This document shows, in pieces, positions 1 through 5,666 of a stretch of 6,367 nt of DNA. The notes under the pieces were generated by a model. That model was not told the DNA's origin. It saw nothing but the letters and a program-made list of their open reading frames with translations, and did no database searches. The stretch spans positions 1 through 6,367 of the forward strand of contig CAJGCL010000108.1 in NCBI GenBank assembly GCA_904501675.1, given 5' to 3'. The DNA comes from Clostridiaceae bacterium (lineage in GTDB: Bacteria > Bacillota > Clostridia > Oscillospirales > Acutalibacteraceae). The translations under genes were made by a program, and so were the position numbers. The first letter of the stretch is position 1, and each line of letters starts with the position of its first letter.

Positions 1-294
1 AGGGATGAATCTGAGAAGCATTACGAACATACCGCCGTGCTTAAGCTCAACGCCATAATCTGCGGCTTTCTGATACATTCTTTCAGCCATCTGGTAGTTC
101 CAAACAAGTGAGTAAATACCAAGAGAGAATATATCAAGAAGGAAAACAAGGATGTAGCTTGCGCTATCATTATCGTCGCCTTCGCAGATTGTGTTTATGT
201 CCTTTGTCCATTTGCTCCAGAAGAAAAGGCCGTAAATACCAACAGTGATAATATTAAGGAATATGTACAAGCCGATTTTTTTCTTTTTTAACAT
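1..294 (-). CDS. DUF4234-type small membrane protein (3' end outside window)
   Basis: The first 98 residues of a membrane protein are present; the C-terminus lies beyond base 1. After a basic start (MLKKKK) there are two hydrophobic segments, about residues 7-27 and 46-65. Each ends in a repeated signature: TVGIYGLFFW at 17-26 and SLGIYSLVW at 57-65. A third hydrophobic stretch begins near residue 88. The GIYxLxxW repeat and the short acidic loop between helices (EGDDND, 38-43) are what I recognise as DUF4234, a family of unknown function. The ATG at 294 is preceded by a GGGGG ribosome site (303-307) about 8 nt away, and by a near-consensus promoter further up. It is a separate unit from prs, since a terminator lies between them. 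The family call is from memory of its pattern; no function can be given. Confidence 0.8.
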   Translation of the reverse strand, partial: MLKKKKIGLYIFLNIITVGIYGLFFWSKWTKDINTICEGDDNDSASYILVFLLDIFSLGIYSLVWNYQMAERMYQKAADYGVELKHGGMFVMLLRFIP

Positions 295-322
295 AATGAA
301 TGCCCCCAAAGTTTAATATTGC

Positions 323-338
323 GGATAAAATATTATCC
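323..338. promoter_or_regulatory. Dyad just downstream of the DUF4234 gene promoter, possible operator
   Basis: An inverted repeat GGATAA-aata-TTATCC lies about 14-29 nt beyond the -10 box, in the untranslated leader of the DUF4234 gene. Its position would suit a repressor site. It is only 6 bp per arm in AT-rich DNA, so chance is possible. Confidence 0.25.
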
Positions 339-351
339 ATTTATTAAGTAA

Positions 352-380
352 ATAATACTATATTGTAGAATGATTGTCAA
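352..380 (-). promoter_or_regulatory. Sigma-A-type promoter for the DUF4234 gene
   Basis: On the minus strand a perfect -35 TTGACA (375-380) is separated by 17 nt from a -10 TATTAT (352-357), which is one base off consensus. Transcription would start near 345, giving a leader of about 50 nt before the ATG at 294. The site begins only about 10 nt after the T-tract of the prs terminator, so the gene is insulated from prs and independently expressed. Confidence 0.8.
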
Positions 381-390
381 CAATAAATTA

Positions 391-432
391 ATTAAAAATA
401 AACGCCCGCAAACCGATGTGTTTGCAGGCGTT
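391..432 (-). terminator. Intrinsic terminator of prs
   Basis: The stem pairs AACGCC (401-406) with GGCGTT (427-432), has one C/A mismatch, then pairs GCAAAC (408-413) with GTTTGC (420-425) around a 6-nt loop. On the minus strand it is followed by TATTTTTAAT (391-400). It begins 7 nt after the prs stop codon. There is no T-tract on the other side, so it acts only for minus-strand transcripts. Confidence 0.88.
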
Positions 433-439
433 ATTGATA

Positions 440-1642
440 TTAATAAAGTGAAAGCTGATTCTTTTTCTGATCGTCTTTGTATTTCTGAAGTCTTGCTTTA
501 ATTTTGTCTGCAGGGTTAAGAAGACTTGAAACAGAGCAATCATGGTTAAGAGTGTCAATAATAAGTGAGCAATACTTACTCATATCAACCTCAAAGTACC
601 AAGGTTTTTCTAAAAGCTCAGGTGTTCTGTAAACAAGGTTTGTAGTGAAAACACCATCAATAATCTTGTTCTCATAAGCCTTGTCAAATTCCTGAAGACC
701 ATTGCAGAAAAGACCAAAGCTTGTACAGATAAAGATTCTGTTTGCTTTAAGCTCTTTAAGCTTTGTAGCAACTTCAATCATTGAGTCTCCTGAAGAAATC
801 ATATCATCAATGATAAGACAATCTTTGCCTTCAACATCGTCGCCAAGGAATTCGTGAGCAAGAATTGGATTTCTGCCGTTAACAACTGTTGAGTAATCGC
901 GACGTTTGTAGAACATACCAAGGTCGATACCTAAAACAGTTGAATAATAAATGCAGCGACCCATACCGCCTTCGTCAGGGGAGATAACCATAAGGTGATC
1001 GTGGTCAATGTTAAGGTCTTTGAAGTTCTTTGTAAGAGCCTTTACCATCTGGTATGTAGGTGCAACATTTTCAAAGCCTTTAAGAGGGATAGCGTTTTGA
1101 ACTCTAGGGTCGTGAGCATCAAAAGTGATAATGTTTTCAACACCCATATCAGCACAAAGCTCTTGGAGAGCAATTGCACAGTCAAGAGATTCTCTTCTTG
1201 AACGCTTATGCTGTCTGCCCTCATAAAGCATTGGCATAATAACGTTGATTCTTCTTGCTTTACCCTCAATAGCGGAGATAGCTCTCTTAAGGTTTGCATA
1301 GTGCTCGTCCGGTGAGTAATGGCACTCATAACCGTACATGCTATATGTTATGCCGTGGTTGAAGCAGTCGCATATAATGTAAATATCGTATCCGCGGATT
1401 GTTTCGTGAAGAACACATTTGCCTTCACCTGAACCGAATCTTGTGAAATCGGCATCAATAAGGAAAGTATCTCTCTGATAGCCATAGAAAGCGATGGTGT
1501 CTTTATGTTCACTTTCTCTTTCATTTCTCCAAGATGTAAGATAATCGTTGATTTTTGCGGCAAGCTCCTCGCAACCAGGTGTTGCAATAATACCTAAAGG
1601 ACCTACCGGAATAGTGTTTGGAATACCGAATGCATCTGCCAC
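440..1642 (-). CDS. prs: Ribose-phosphate pyrophosphokinase (PRPP synthetase), ~400-residue clostridial form
   Basis: Makes phosphoribosyl pyrophosphate from ribose 5-phosphate and ATP, feeding purine, pyrimidine, NAD, His and Trp synthesis in the cytoplasm. Family landmarks are in order: GSGEGKCVLHETIRGYDIYII-like strand region near 70-90 (cf. DGE...IR G DIFII), ATP-side RQHKRSRRES at 143-152, DAHDPRVQ at 175-182 (H177 matching the metal-binding His of the usual DLHA), SPDEGGMGR at 221-229, the flexible-loop KRR at 246-248, and the PRPP loop IIDDMISSGDSM at 277-288. At 400 residues it is longer than the typical ~315. The extra length is an N-terminal extension, an insert around 95-115 (NHGITYSMYGYECHYSPDEH) and a C-terminal tail. 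The PRPP loop reads DDMISSGDS instead of the common DDMIDTGGT. The start is GTG, supported by GGAGGTT 6 nt upstream. It is transcribed alone, with its own promoter and terminator. Confidence 0.92.
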   Translation of the reverse strand: MADAFGIPNTIPVGPLGIIATPGCEELAAKINDYLTSWRNERESEHKDTIAFYGYQRDTFLIDADFTRFGSGEGKCVLHETIRGYDIYIICDCFNHGITYSMYGYECHYSPDEHYANLKRAISAIEGKARRINVIMPMLYEGRQHKRSRRESLDCAIALQELCADMGVENIITFDAHDPRVQNAIPLKGFENVAPTYQMVKALTKNFKDLNIDHDHLMVISPDEGGMGRCIYYSTVLGIDLGMFYKRRDYSTVVNGRNPILAHEFLGDDVEGKDCLIIDDMISSGDSMIEVATKLKELKANRIFICTSFGLFCNGLQEFDKAYENKIIDGVFTTNLVYRTPELLEKPWYFEVDMSKYCSLIIDTLNHDCSVSSLLNPADKIKARLQKYKDDQKKNQLSLY

Positions 1643-1648
1643 GACTAT

Positions 1649-1655
1649 AACCTCC
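1649..1655 (-). promoter_or_regulatory. Ribosome binding site fixing the GTG start of prs
   Basis: The minus strand reads GGAGGTT, then 6 nt (ATAGTC), then GTG. No ATG lies nearby in frame, so this strong site decides the non-ATG start. Confidence 0.85.
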
Positions 1656-1675
1656 GTAAAATTTATTCTTTTATT

Positions 1676-1704
1676 ATTGTACTAATAAATTATTTTCTTT
1701 TCAA
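1676..1704 (-). promoter_or_regulatory. Sigma-A-type promoter for prs
   Basis: On the minus strand, -35 TTGAAA (1699-1704), a 17-nt spacer and -10 TACAAT (1676-1681) each differ from consensus by one base. Transcription would start near 1669, about 27 nt before the GTG and just upstream of the ribosome site. The promoter lies downstream of the terminator of the previous gene, so prs is a single-gene unit. Confidence 0.75.
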
Positions 1705-1771
1705 GTAAAATCGACAAAATTTGAGGTTAGAATTTATTATGATAATTTACCCTTATTTTGTAACTTTTCAC

Positions 1772-1803
1772 AAAAATAAAAAAGCATAGCTGACCTATGC
1801 TTT
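1772..1803 (-). terminator. Intrinsic terminator after the Cys4 protein gene
   Basis: A perfect 9-bp stem, AAAGCATAG (1781-1789) with CTATGCTTT (1795-1803), encloses a 5-nt loop. On the minus strand it is followed by a T-rich run (revcomp of 1772-1783). The stop codon of the 72-residue gene (1802-1804) sits at the base of the stem. It probably ends the ylbJ transcription unit. Confidence 0.85.
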
Positions 1804-2020
1804 ATATTTCAAAATCTTCTTTAGAAAAACCGCCTGAAAGAGAGATAGTTTTAGGCTGTCTTTTCAAAGGGTCGTATTTATATTTTTTGCATTTCGAGTA
1901 GAGCTGCATAATGCCGCCAATTTTTCTGCATACAGCAACATCGCTACCCTTAGTGATTTCAGCAAATTCACAATAAGCACATTGTGGTTCAATATTACCT
2001 TTAAAAAGCTTAAGCGCCAT
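1802..2020 (-). CDS. Conserved small four-cysteine protein, function unknown
   Basis: A 72-residue protein with a probable zinc-binding pattern: C14-x2-C17, C31 and C44 (Cx2C-x13-C-x12-C). A basic stretch KCKKYKYDPLKRQPK (43-57) follows, then a polar tail. No signal peptide or membrane segment is visible, so it is likely cytoplasmic. I recall similar uncharacterised proteins in Clostridia with the signature CxYC ... C ... C ... YDPLKR, but cannot name a function. It starts 27 nt after ylbJ stops and is followed by a terminator, so it is probably the last gene of the ylbJ unit. The ribosome site is modest: AAGGG ends about 10 nt before the ATG, and a second GGGAG lies too close to be ideal. 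An in-frame TAA upstream excludes a longer start. A metal-binding or nucleic-acid-binding role is only a guess. Confidence 0.8.
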   Translation of the reverse strand: MALKLFKGNIEPQCAYCEFAEITKGSDVAVCRKIGGIMQLYSKCKKYKYDPLKRQPKTISLSGGFSKEDFEI

Positions 2021-2047
2021 TCTCCCACATCCCTTCGTGACAGTATT

Positions 2048-3112
2048 TTAACATACTTTTCCCTTGTTATCAACCTCTAAAATTAAAAGAATACAAGTAA
2101 TAAGCAAAAAGATAGTAGCTATTAAACTGTGAGAAAGTTCCAATCGGGCATTGCCTATGTTTAATACCTGTAAAACATCAGTTGTCTGCGGAAAAAGCTT
2201 ACAAAAACCTGTGCAGATAAAAGCGCTTAGAGCACCGTTAAGCAATCTCATACAGATAAAAGCTTTTAAATCATAACAGCATTTTCTTACATATGGGGCA
2301 ATTTGAAAAATTACTGCTAAGCCCCCAAAGCCTGTTACCGCGCTTAAAACAGGTAATGAAAAGCCTTGCTGAGATACGCTGTTGCAGCCTGTTGTAACCT
2401 CTGACATGGCTTTTATAAAAATTGAAAAGTTACCAGTACCTATAATACATTCGAGGGCTGACGATATTGCAGAAAATGTAAGCACCCATCCGCAAACAGA
2501 AAGCATAGCCTTGCTGCCGGAGGAAACTGAAGAAATAAATGCATCAGTGTTTTTTATGGTGAGAAAAGAGGGTGTTATCTTTTGGGCTTCTTTTCCTGTG
2601 AAACGGACGAAAAAACCTATAACAAAAGAAGCAAGGAGATTAGATAAAAAAATAAGAACACCGCTTTTTGTATTACCTAACATAAAAGTACCGATTGCTG
2701 TAATCACAAAGGATGGTGAGGGGTTAATGCACCAGCATAGCAGGCGATGTGAATCTTCTTTGGATATTATACCCGTTTCATAAAGTTCAGAAACTGTTTT
2801 TGGTCCTATTGGATAGCCACCTATAGTTCCTAACATTATTGAGATAAACCCTTCACCGCTGACATTGAAGAGAAAACGTGAAGGCTTTTCCATGAGTTTG
2901 GATATTCTTATGAAAATAGGTGAAGCTGCGATGTATGAGGATAATATCATAAATGGAAATAGTGCCGGAATAAGTGTTTCTCCTGAAAGAGACAGTCCTT
3001 TTTTTATACCGTTACCTATCTCACTGGGAAATATTATCAAACATAAAACAGATAACGCAACCACAACAATCTTAGGTGCTTCCCTGAGTATCTCTTTATT
3101 TTTGGCTTTCAT
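2048..3112 (-). CDS. ylbJ: YlbJ-like sporulation integral membrane protein (Gate/nucleoside-recognition fold)
   Basis: A polytopic membrane protein with about nine hydrophobic segments (residues near 14-30, 46-64, 88-103, 130-146, 150-169, 199-217, 251-271, 284-304 and 330-346, counted from the ATG at 3112). It shows two Gate-like halves. The first has ALFPFMILS (50-58), then FLFNVSGEGF and GGYPIGPKT (98-106), like the FPFF...FNVPG...GFPAGAK pattern of YlbJ. The second has TTGC and TGFGGLAVIFQ. In Bacillus subtilis, ylbJ is a mother-cell sporulation gene needed for resistant spores; the transported molecule is not established. The divergent yqfC-yqfD pair next door supports the sporulation call. 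A GTG at 3124 would give four more residues, but the partial Shine-Dalgarno GGTGA lies over and just after it, whereas the ATG at 3112 has it about 8 nt upstream. Other Gate-domain families (SpmA-like) are the main alternative. Confidence 0.82.
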   Translation of the reverse strand: MKAKNKEILREAPKIVVVALSVLCLIIFPSEIGNGIKKGLSLSGETLIPALFPFMILSSYIAASPIFIRISKLMEKPSRFLFNVSGEGFISIMLGTIGGYPIGPKTVSELYETGIISKEDSHRLLCWCINPSPSFVITAIGTFMLGNTKSGVLIFLSNLLASFVIGFFVRFTGKEAQKITPSFLTIKNTDAFISSVSSGSKAMLSVCGWVLTFSAISSALECIIGTGNFSIFIKAMSEVTTGCNSVSQQGFSLPVLSAVTGFGGLAVIFQIAPYVRKCCYDLKAFICMRLLNGALSAFICTGFCKLFPQTTDVLQVLNIGNARLELSHSLIATIFLLITCILLILEVDNKGKVC

Positions 3113-3121
3113 ATTCGCTTT

Positions 3122-3129
3122 CACCCCTT
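3122..3129 (-). promoter_or_regulatory. Ribosome binding site deciding the ylbJ start
   Basis: The minus strand reads AAGGGGTG, then 9 nt, then ATG at 3112. Because the site covers the upstream in-frame GTG (3122-3124), it favours the ATG as the true start. Confidence 0.55.
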
Positions 3130-3156
3130 ATATTTTATGAGTAAAGCACATAAAAA
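3128..3156 (+). promoter_or_regulatory. Candidate sigma-E promoter for yqfC-yqfD
   Basis: TTATATT (3128-3134), a 14-nt spacer and CATAAAAA (3149-3156) resemble the Bacillus sigma-E pattern KMATATT-N14-15-CATACAHT (6/7 and 6/8 matches). Transcription would start near 3163, close to the ribosome site AAGGAGTG (3163-3170). The genes it would serve belong to a sporulation family, which fits. The DNA is AT-rich, so the match needs testing. Confidence 0.45.
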
Positions 3157-3161
3157 TATAA
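3132..3161 (-). promoter_or_regulatory. Candidate sigma-E promoter for ylbJ
   Basis: On the minus strand, TTATATT (3155-3161), a 15-nt spacer and CATAAAAT (3132-3139) match the sigma-E pattern at 6/7 and 7/8 positions. It is interleaved with the oppositely directed yqfC promoter. The start would fall near 3125, leaving a leader of only about 13 nt before the ATG at 3112. Confidence 0.5.
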
Positions 3162-3176
3162 CAAGGAGTGTGAGCT

Positions 3177-3434
3177 ATGAAAATACCGAAAATAAAAAGA
3201 CTAAAAGAGGAGATAAACAATAGTTGTCCTATTGAACTTTACGGAAATAAAAGAATTATTGTTTTTGATTGCAAAAGCGTAGTTGATTATTCAAATGATT
3301 TCATCGTTCTTGATTTGGGTGGTCAGGTTCTGAGAATTTGTGGAGCGAATCTTGTTGCAGATTCTTTCGTATTCGGACAGACGGATATTACAGGCGATAT
3401 AATAAGCCTTGAATTTGTGCAGGTGAGCGTATGA
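3177..3434 (+). CDS. yqfC: Sporulation protein YqfC (YabP/YqfC family)
   Basis: An 85-residue protein of the usual length for YqfC. The N-terminus is short and basic (MKIPKIKRLKEEI), followed by an all-beta-looking core. In it, ELYGNKRIIVFDCKSVVDY (20-38), FIVLDLGG, VLRICGANL (51-59) and GDIISLEF (73-80) follow the family's repeating strand pattern (G...I..y....I.i....G.l.I.G..L.I......G.I..iEf). No membrane segment is seen. It has a good ribosome site, AAGGAGTG, 6 nt before the ATG. Its stop overlaps the yqfD start by ATGA, so the two are translationally coupled, as in B. subtilis. The biochemical role of YqfC is unknown; in Bacillus it is linked to mother-cell sporulation. The call rests on pattern plus gene order. 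Confidence 0.88.
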   Translation: MKIPKIKRLKEEINNSCPIELYGNKRIIVFDCKSVVDYSNDFIVLDLGGQVLRICGANLVADSFVFGQTDITGDIISLEFVQVSV

Positions 3435-4600
3435 TAAAGCTTTTAAGACTTCTGTGCGGGTATGTTGTTTTTGAAGCAAGTGGAGGTTTTTGTGAAAGAT
3501 TTTTAAATTTGTGCAAAATAAATAATCTTAATTTGTGGAACATAAAAAATAACGGAGTAAATGTTGTTGCCTTTACGACGGCATCTGAATTTGCTTTAAT
3601 AAAAAAGCCTGCCCGGAATGCAGGAATGGAAATAAATGTTGTAAAAGAATGCGGCTTGCCCTTCTTTATGAAACGCCATAAATGGCGATGTGGTGCTCTT
3701 GCTGGCGTTTTTTTGGTGTTTGTTGCAGTATGGTTTCTTTCAGGCTTTATATGGGAGGTTGAAGTGGTAACCGATAATGGTGTAAAGATAGAAAACTTTA
3801 CAGAGTGTCTTGCAGATATGGGGGTTGAAACAGGTGCCCGAAAGAGTAAAATAGATGTTCTGCAGGTACAAGAAAGTCTTCTTGATACCTTTTCTGAACT
3901 TTCTTGGGTATCCATAAATATTTTCGGTACAAAAGCTCAGGTTGAGTATATGTATGCAAAGCCTCAAAAGGATATTGCTGATAAAATGAACCCTACAAAT
4001 GTTGTTTCTTCAAAGTCGGGTGAAATAGTTCTTGTAGAAGGGTATGCCGGGAAAAATGTTGTGAGAGCCGGTGATTGTGTAGTTAAGGGCAGTCTTCTTA
4101 TTTCGGGTGTTACCAAAAATGCTGATTTATCTGAAGATCTCGTTCATGCAAGAGGAAAGGTATTTGCAAAAACTGAAAATGAAATTTGCTCAATAACAGA
4201 GGACAATTTAAATGCCTTTCTGACAAACAAGATCAATAGCGTTTATAAGCTCATGTTCTTTGGCTTGAAAATTCCTTTCGGTAAAACGCCGGGCGGGAAA
4301 AATATCACTACGTCGGGGAACTTTATGCTTGAGGGAAATCACGTTGTTTTGCCTGTGGGTGTGCAAAGGGTGGATTGCTTGTTACTAAAACGGAATAACA
4401 TCAAATTAAAAGAAGACAGGTGTAAAAAAATCAACCTTCTCCATTGTGTTGAGAAGAAAAGAGCAGATTTTGCTGACTGTGAACTTCAATCTGTACAATA
4501 CAGAGTAGAAAAAAACGGCAAGAATTTAAAGGTTTCAGCTAAAATCATATGTGTTGAAAATATTGCTGTTGAAGTGCCTTTTGGGAAGGAAGAAAATTAA
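3431..4600 (+). CDS. yqfD: Sporulation membrane protein YqfD
   Basis: At 389 residues this is close to the usual ~390-400 for YqfD. The N-terminal part (1-80) is soluble and starts MIKLLRLLCGYVVFEASGGF. A basic patch (KRHKWR, 81-86) precedes the single clear membrane helix (about 87-107). The segment beyond it (about 109-176, strand-helix-strand, ending LSWVSINIFGTKAQVEYMYA) resembles a POTRA/FtsQ-like module. Next comes a stretch with a barrel-sandwich look: SSKSGEIVLVEGYAGKNV, then VRAGDCVVKGSLLISGV (193-227). The C-terminal third is beta-rich and may face the intermembrane side. In Bacillus, yqfD is a sporulation-stage gene. The start is set by the ATGA overlap with yqfC and by AGGTG 5 nt upstream. 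The single-helix topology is read from hydrophobicity; the domain names are inferences. Confidence 0.88.
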   Translation: MIKLLRLLCGYVVFEASGGFCERFLNLCKINNLNLWNIKNNGVNVVAFTTASEFALIKKPARNAGMEINVVKECGLPFFMKRHKWRCGALAGVFLVFVAVWFLSGFIWEVEVVTDNGVKIENFTECLADMGVETGARKSKIDVLQVQESLLDTFSELSWVSINIFGTKAQVEYMYAKPQKDIADKMNPTNVVSSKSGEIVLVEGYAGKNVVRAGDCVVKGSLLISGVTKNADLSEDLVHARGKVFAKTENEICSITEDNLNAFLTNKINSVYKLMFFGLKIPFGKTPGGKNITTSGNFMLEGNHVVLPVGVQRVDCLLLKRNNIKLKEDRCKKINLLHCVEKKRADFADCELQSVQYRVEKNGKNLKVSAKIICVENIAVEVPFGKEEN

Positions 4601-4604
4601 CACC

Positions 4605-4626
4605 TTTTCACAAAATATTTTGAAAA
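4605..4626. repeat. AT-rich dyad between yqfD and the phoH promoter
   Basis: A perfect 12-bp palindrome CAAAATATTTTG (4611-4622) is embedded in wider arms TTTTC (4605-4609) and GAAAA (4622-4626). It lies just after the yqfD stop and just upstream of the phoH -35 box. It lacks the GC stem expected of a terminator, so read-through from yqfD looks possible. It could be a weak operator or chance. Confidence 0.3.
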
Positions 4627-4632
4627 TTTTAG

Positions 4633-4660
4633 TAGACATTTACAAAAAATGTGGTATACT
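4633..4660 (+). promoter_or_regulatory. Extended -10 vegetative promoter for phoH-ybeY-dgkA
   Basis: -35 TAGACA (4633-4638), a 16-nt spacer and -10 TATACT (4655-4660) preceded by TGG give an extended TGnTATACT element. Transcription would start near 4667, about 19 nt before the phoH ATG. This separates the housekeeping genes from the upstream sporulation pair. Confidence 0.7.
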
Positions 4661-4685
4661 AAAAAGCGATGTAAATTAGTATTTT

Positions 4686-5666
4686 ATGAAGAGGGTAATT
4701 AAGTCGGAACAGATAATTAATGTAGACAGAATGGAACAGGCAGTAAGTCTTTTCGGTAGTTTTGACGAGAATATTCTGCTTATAAAAAAAGCCTTTGGTG
4801 TAGATGTTATAAGCAGGGGTTCGGATATAAAAATAAATGGGGAACCCGAAGCCGTTTCAAAGGCATGCAAGGCAATCAACGGTCTTTTAATGCTTCTTAA
4901 CAGAGGTGAAACGCTTAACGAGCAGAATGTACGTTATGTGATTTCTCTTGTAGGGGAAGGTAATGAGGATAAAATCGTCTCTATGTCAGGTGATTGCGTT
5001 TGTATAACAAGCAAGGGTAAGCCTGTTAAACCTAAAACCCTTGGTCAGAAAAAATATGTTGAATCAATAAAGAATAACACTATCGTTATAGGCGTTGGTC
5101 CTGCAGGTACAGGTAAAACATATCTTGCGGTTGCAATGGCAGTAAATGCTTTCAGAGCAAAAGAAATAAACAGAATCATTTTAACAAGACCTGCCGTTGA
5201 AGCAGGAGAAAAGTTGGGGTTTCTTCCGGGCGATCTTCAAAGCAAGGTTGACCCTTATCTCAGACCATTGTATGATGCTCTTTTTGATATGCTTGGAGCA
5301 GAAAATTTCAATAAATATCTTGAAAGAGGTAATATTGAGGTTGCACCTCTTGCATACATGCGAGGCAGAACTCTTGATGATAGTTTCATAATCCTTGATG
5401 AGGCTCAGAATACTACACCTGAACAGATGAAAATGTTCTTGACACGAATGGGCTTTAACTCAAAGGTAGTTGTTACGGGTGATATTACCCAAATAGACTT
5501 GCCTGACGGCAAACGATCCGGACTTGTTGAGGTTACCAAAATTCTTAAAAATATGGAGCAGATTGATATTGTTAAATTTACCGGTAAGGATGTTGTAAGA
5601 CATAAGCTGGTGCAGGATATTATCAGGGCATATGAAAAATATGAGGAGGCAAAGAAAAGGAAATGA
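4686..5666 (+). CDS. phoH: PhoH-family ATPase (PhoL/YbeZ-like)
   Basis: A 326-residue cytoplasmic P-loop NTPase. An N-terminal KH-like region (about 20-90: SLFGSFDENI ... VISRGSDIKINGE) precedes the ATPase core. The core has Walker A GPAGTGKT (138-145), the family block RPAVEAGEKLGFLPGDL (168-184) with DPYLRPLYDAL (189-199), Walker B FIILDEAQN (234-242) and VVTGDITQIDLP (262-273, sensor region). The C-terminus carries DVVRHKLVQDI (302-312). PhoH proteins are helicase-like ATPases tied to RNA metabolism and commonly paired with YbeY, as here: the stop overlaps the ybeY start by ATGA. The ATG at 4686 has no recognisable Shine-Dalgarno sequence, and an in-frame TAG at 4677 prevents a longer start. 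M16 at 4731 is a possible but weaker alternative. The promoter gives a leader of only about 19 nt. Confidence 0.95.
   Translation: MKRVIKSEQIINVDRMEQAVSLFGSFDENILLIKKAFGVDVISRGSDIKINGEPEAVSKACKAINGLLMLLNRGETLNEQNVRYVISLVGEGNEDKIVSMSGDCVCITSKGKPVKPKTLGQKKYVESIKNNTIVIGVGPAGTGKTYLAVAMAVNAFRAKEINRIILTRPAVEAGEKLGFLPGDLQSKVDPYLRPLYDALFDMLGAENFNKYLERGNIEVAPLAYMRGRTLDDSFIILDEAQNTTPEQMKMFLTRMGFNSKVVVTGDITQIDLPDGKRSGLVEVTKILKNMEQIDIVKFTGKDVVRHKLVQDIIRAYEKYEEAKKRK

Noticed and set aside
1042..1329. Open frame of 95 residues on the minus strand, with similar frames at 995-1201 (+) and 1348-1587 (-)
   Set aside because: All lie inside prs in other frames and show no recognisable family; prs has full catalytic motifs across the region.
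1734..1748. PerR/Fur-box-like AT dyad (TTATTATGATAATTT) upstream of the prs promoter
   Set aside because: Only the inner five bases on each side are symmetric and several positions differ from a PerR box; expected by chance in such AT-rich DNA.
1864..2073. 69-residue minus-strand frame overlapping the Cys4 gene
   Set aside because: It is a frame shadow; the 1802-2020 frame has the ordered cysteine pattern and ends at a terminator.
2382..2783. 133-residue plus-strand frame, and another at 2865-3140
   Set aside because: Both are antisense to ylbJ, without a good ribosome site or family resemblance.
3388..3915. 175-residue minus-strand frame opposite yqfD
   Set aside because: Low-complexity Ser/Thr/Pro/His-rich shadow of yqfD, whose plus-strand reading matches a known family along its length.
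4611..4622. CAAAATATTTTG as a terminator for yqfD
   Set aside because: The stem has only one G-C pair and no loop; it would not form a stable RNA hairpin.
5643..5649. GAGGAGG near the end of phoH as the main ybeY ribosome site
   Set aside because: It lies 13 nt from the ATG, longer than usual; the ATGA overlap and nearer AAGG make translational coupling the simpler explanation, so it is mentioned only within the gene entry.
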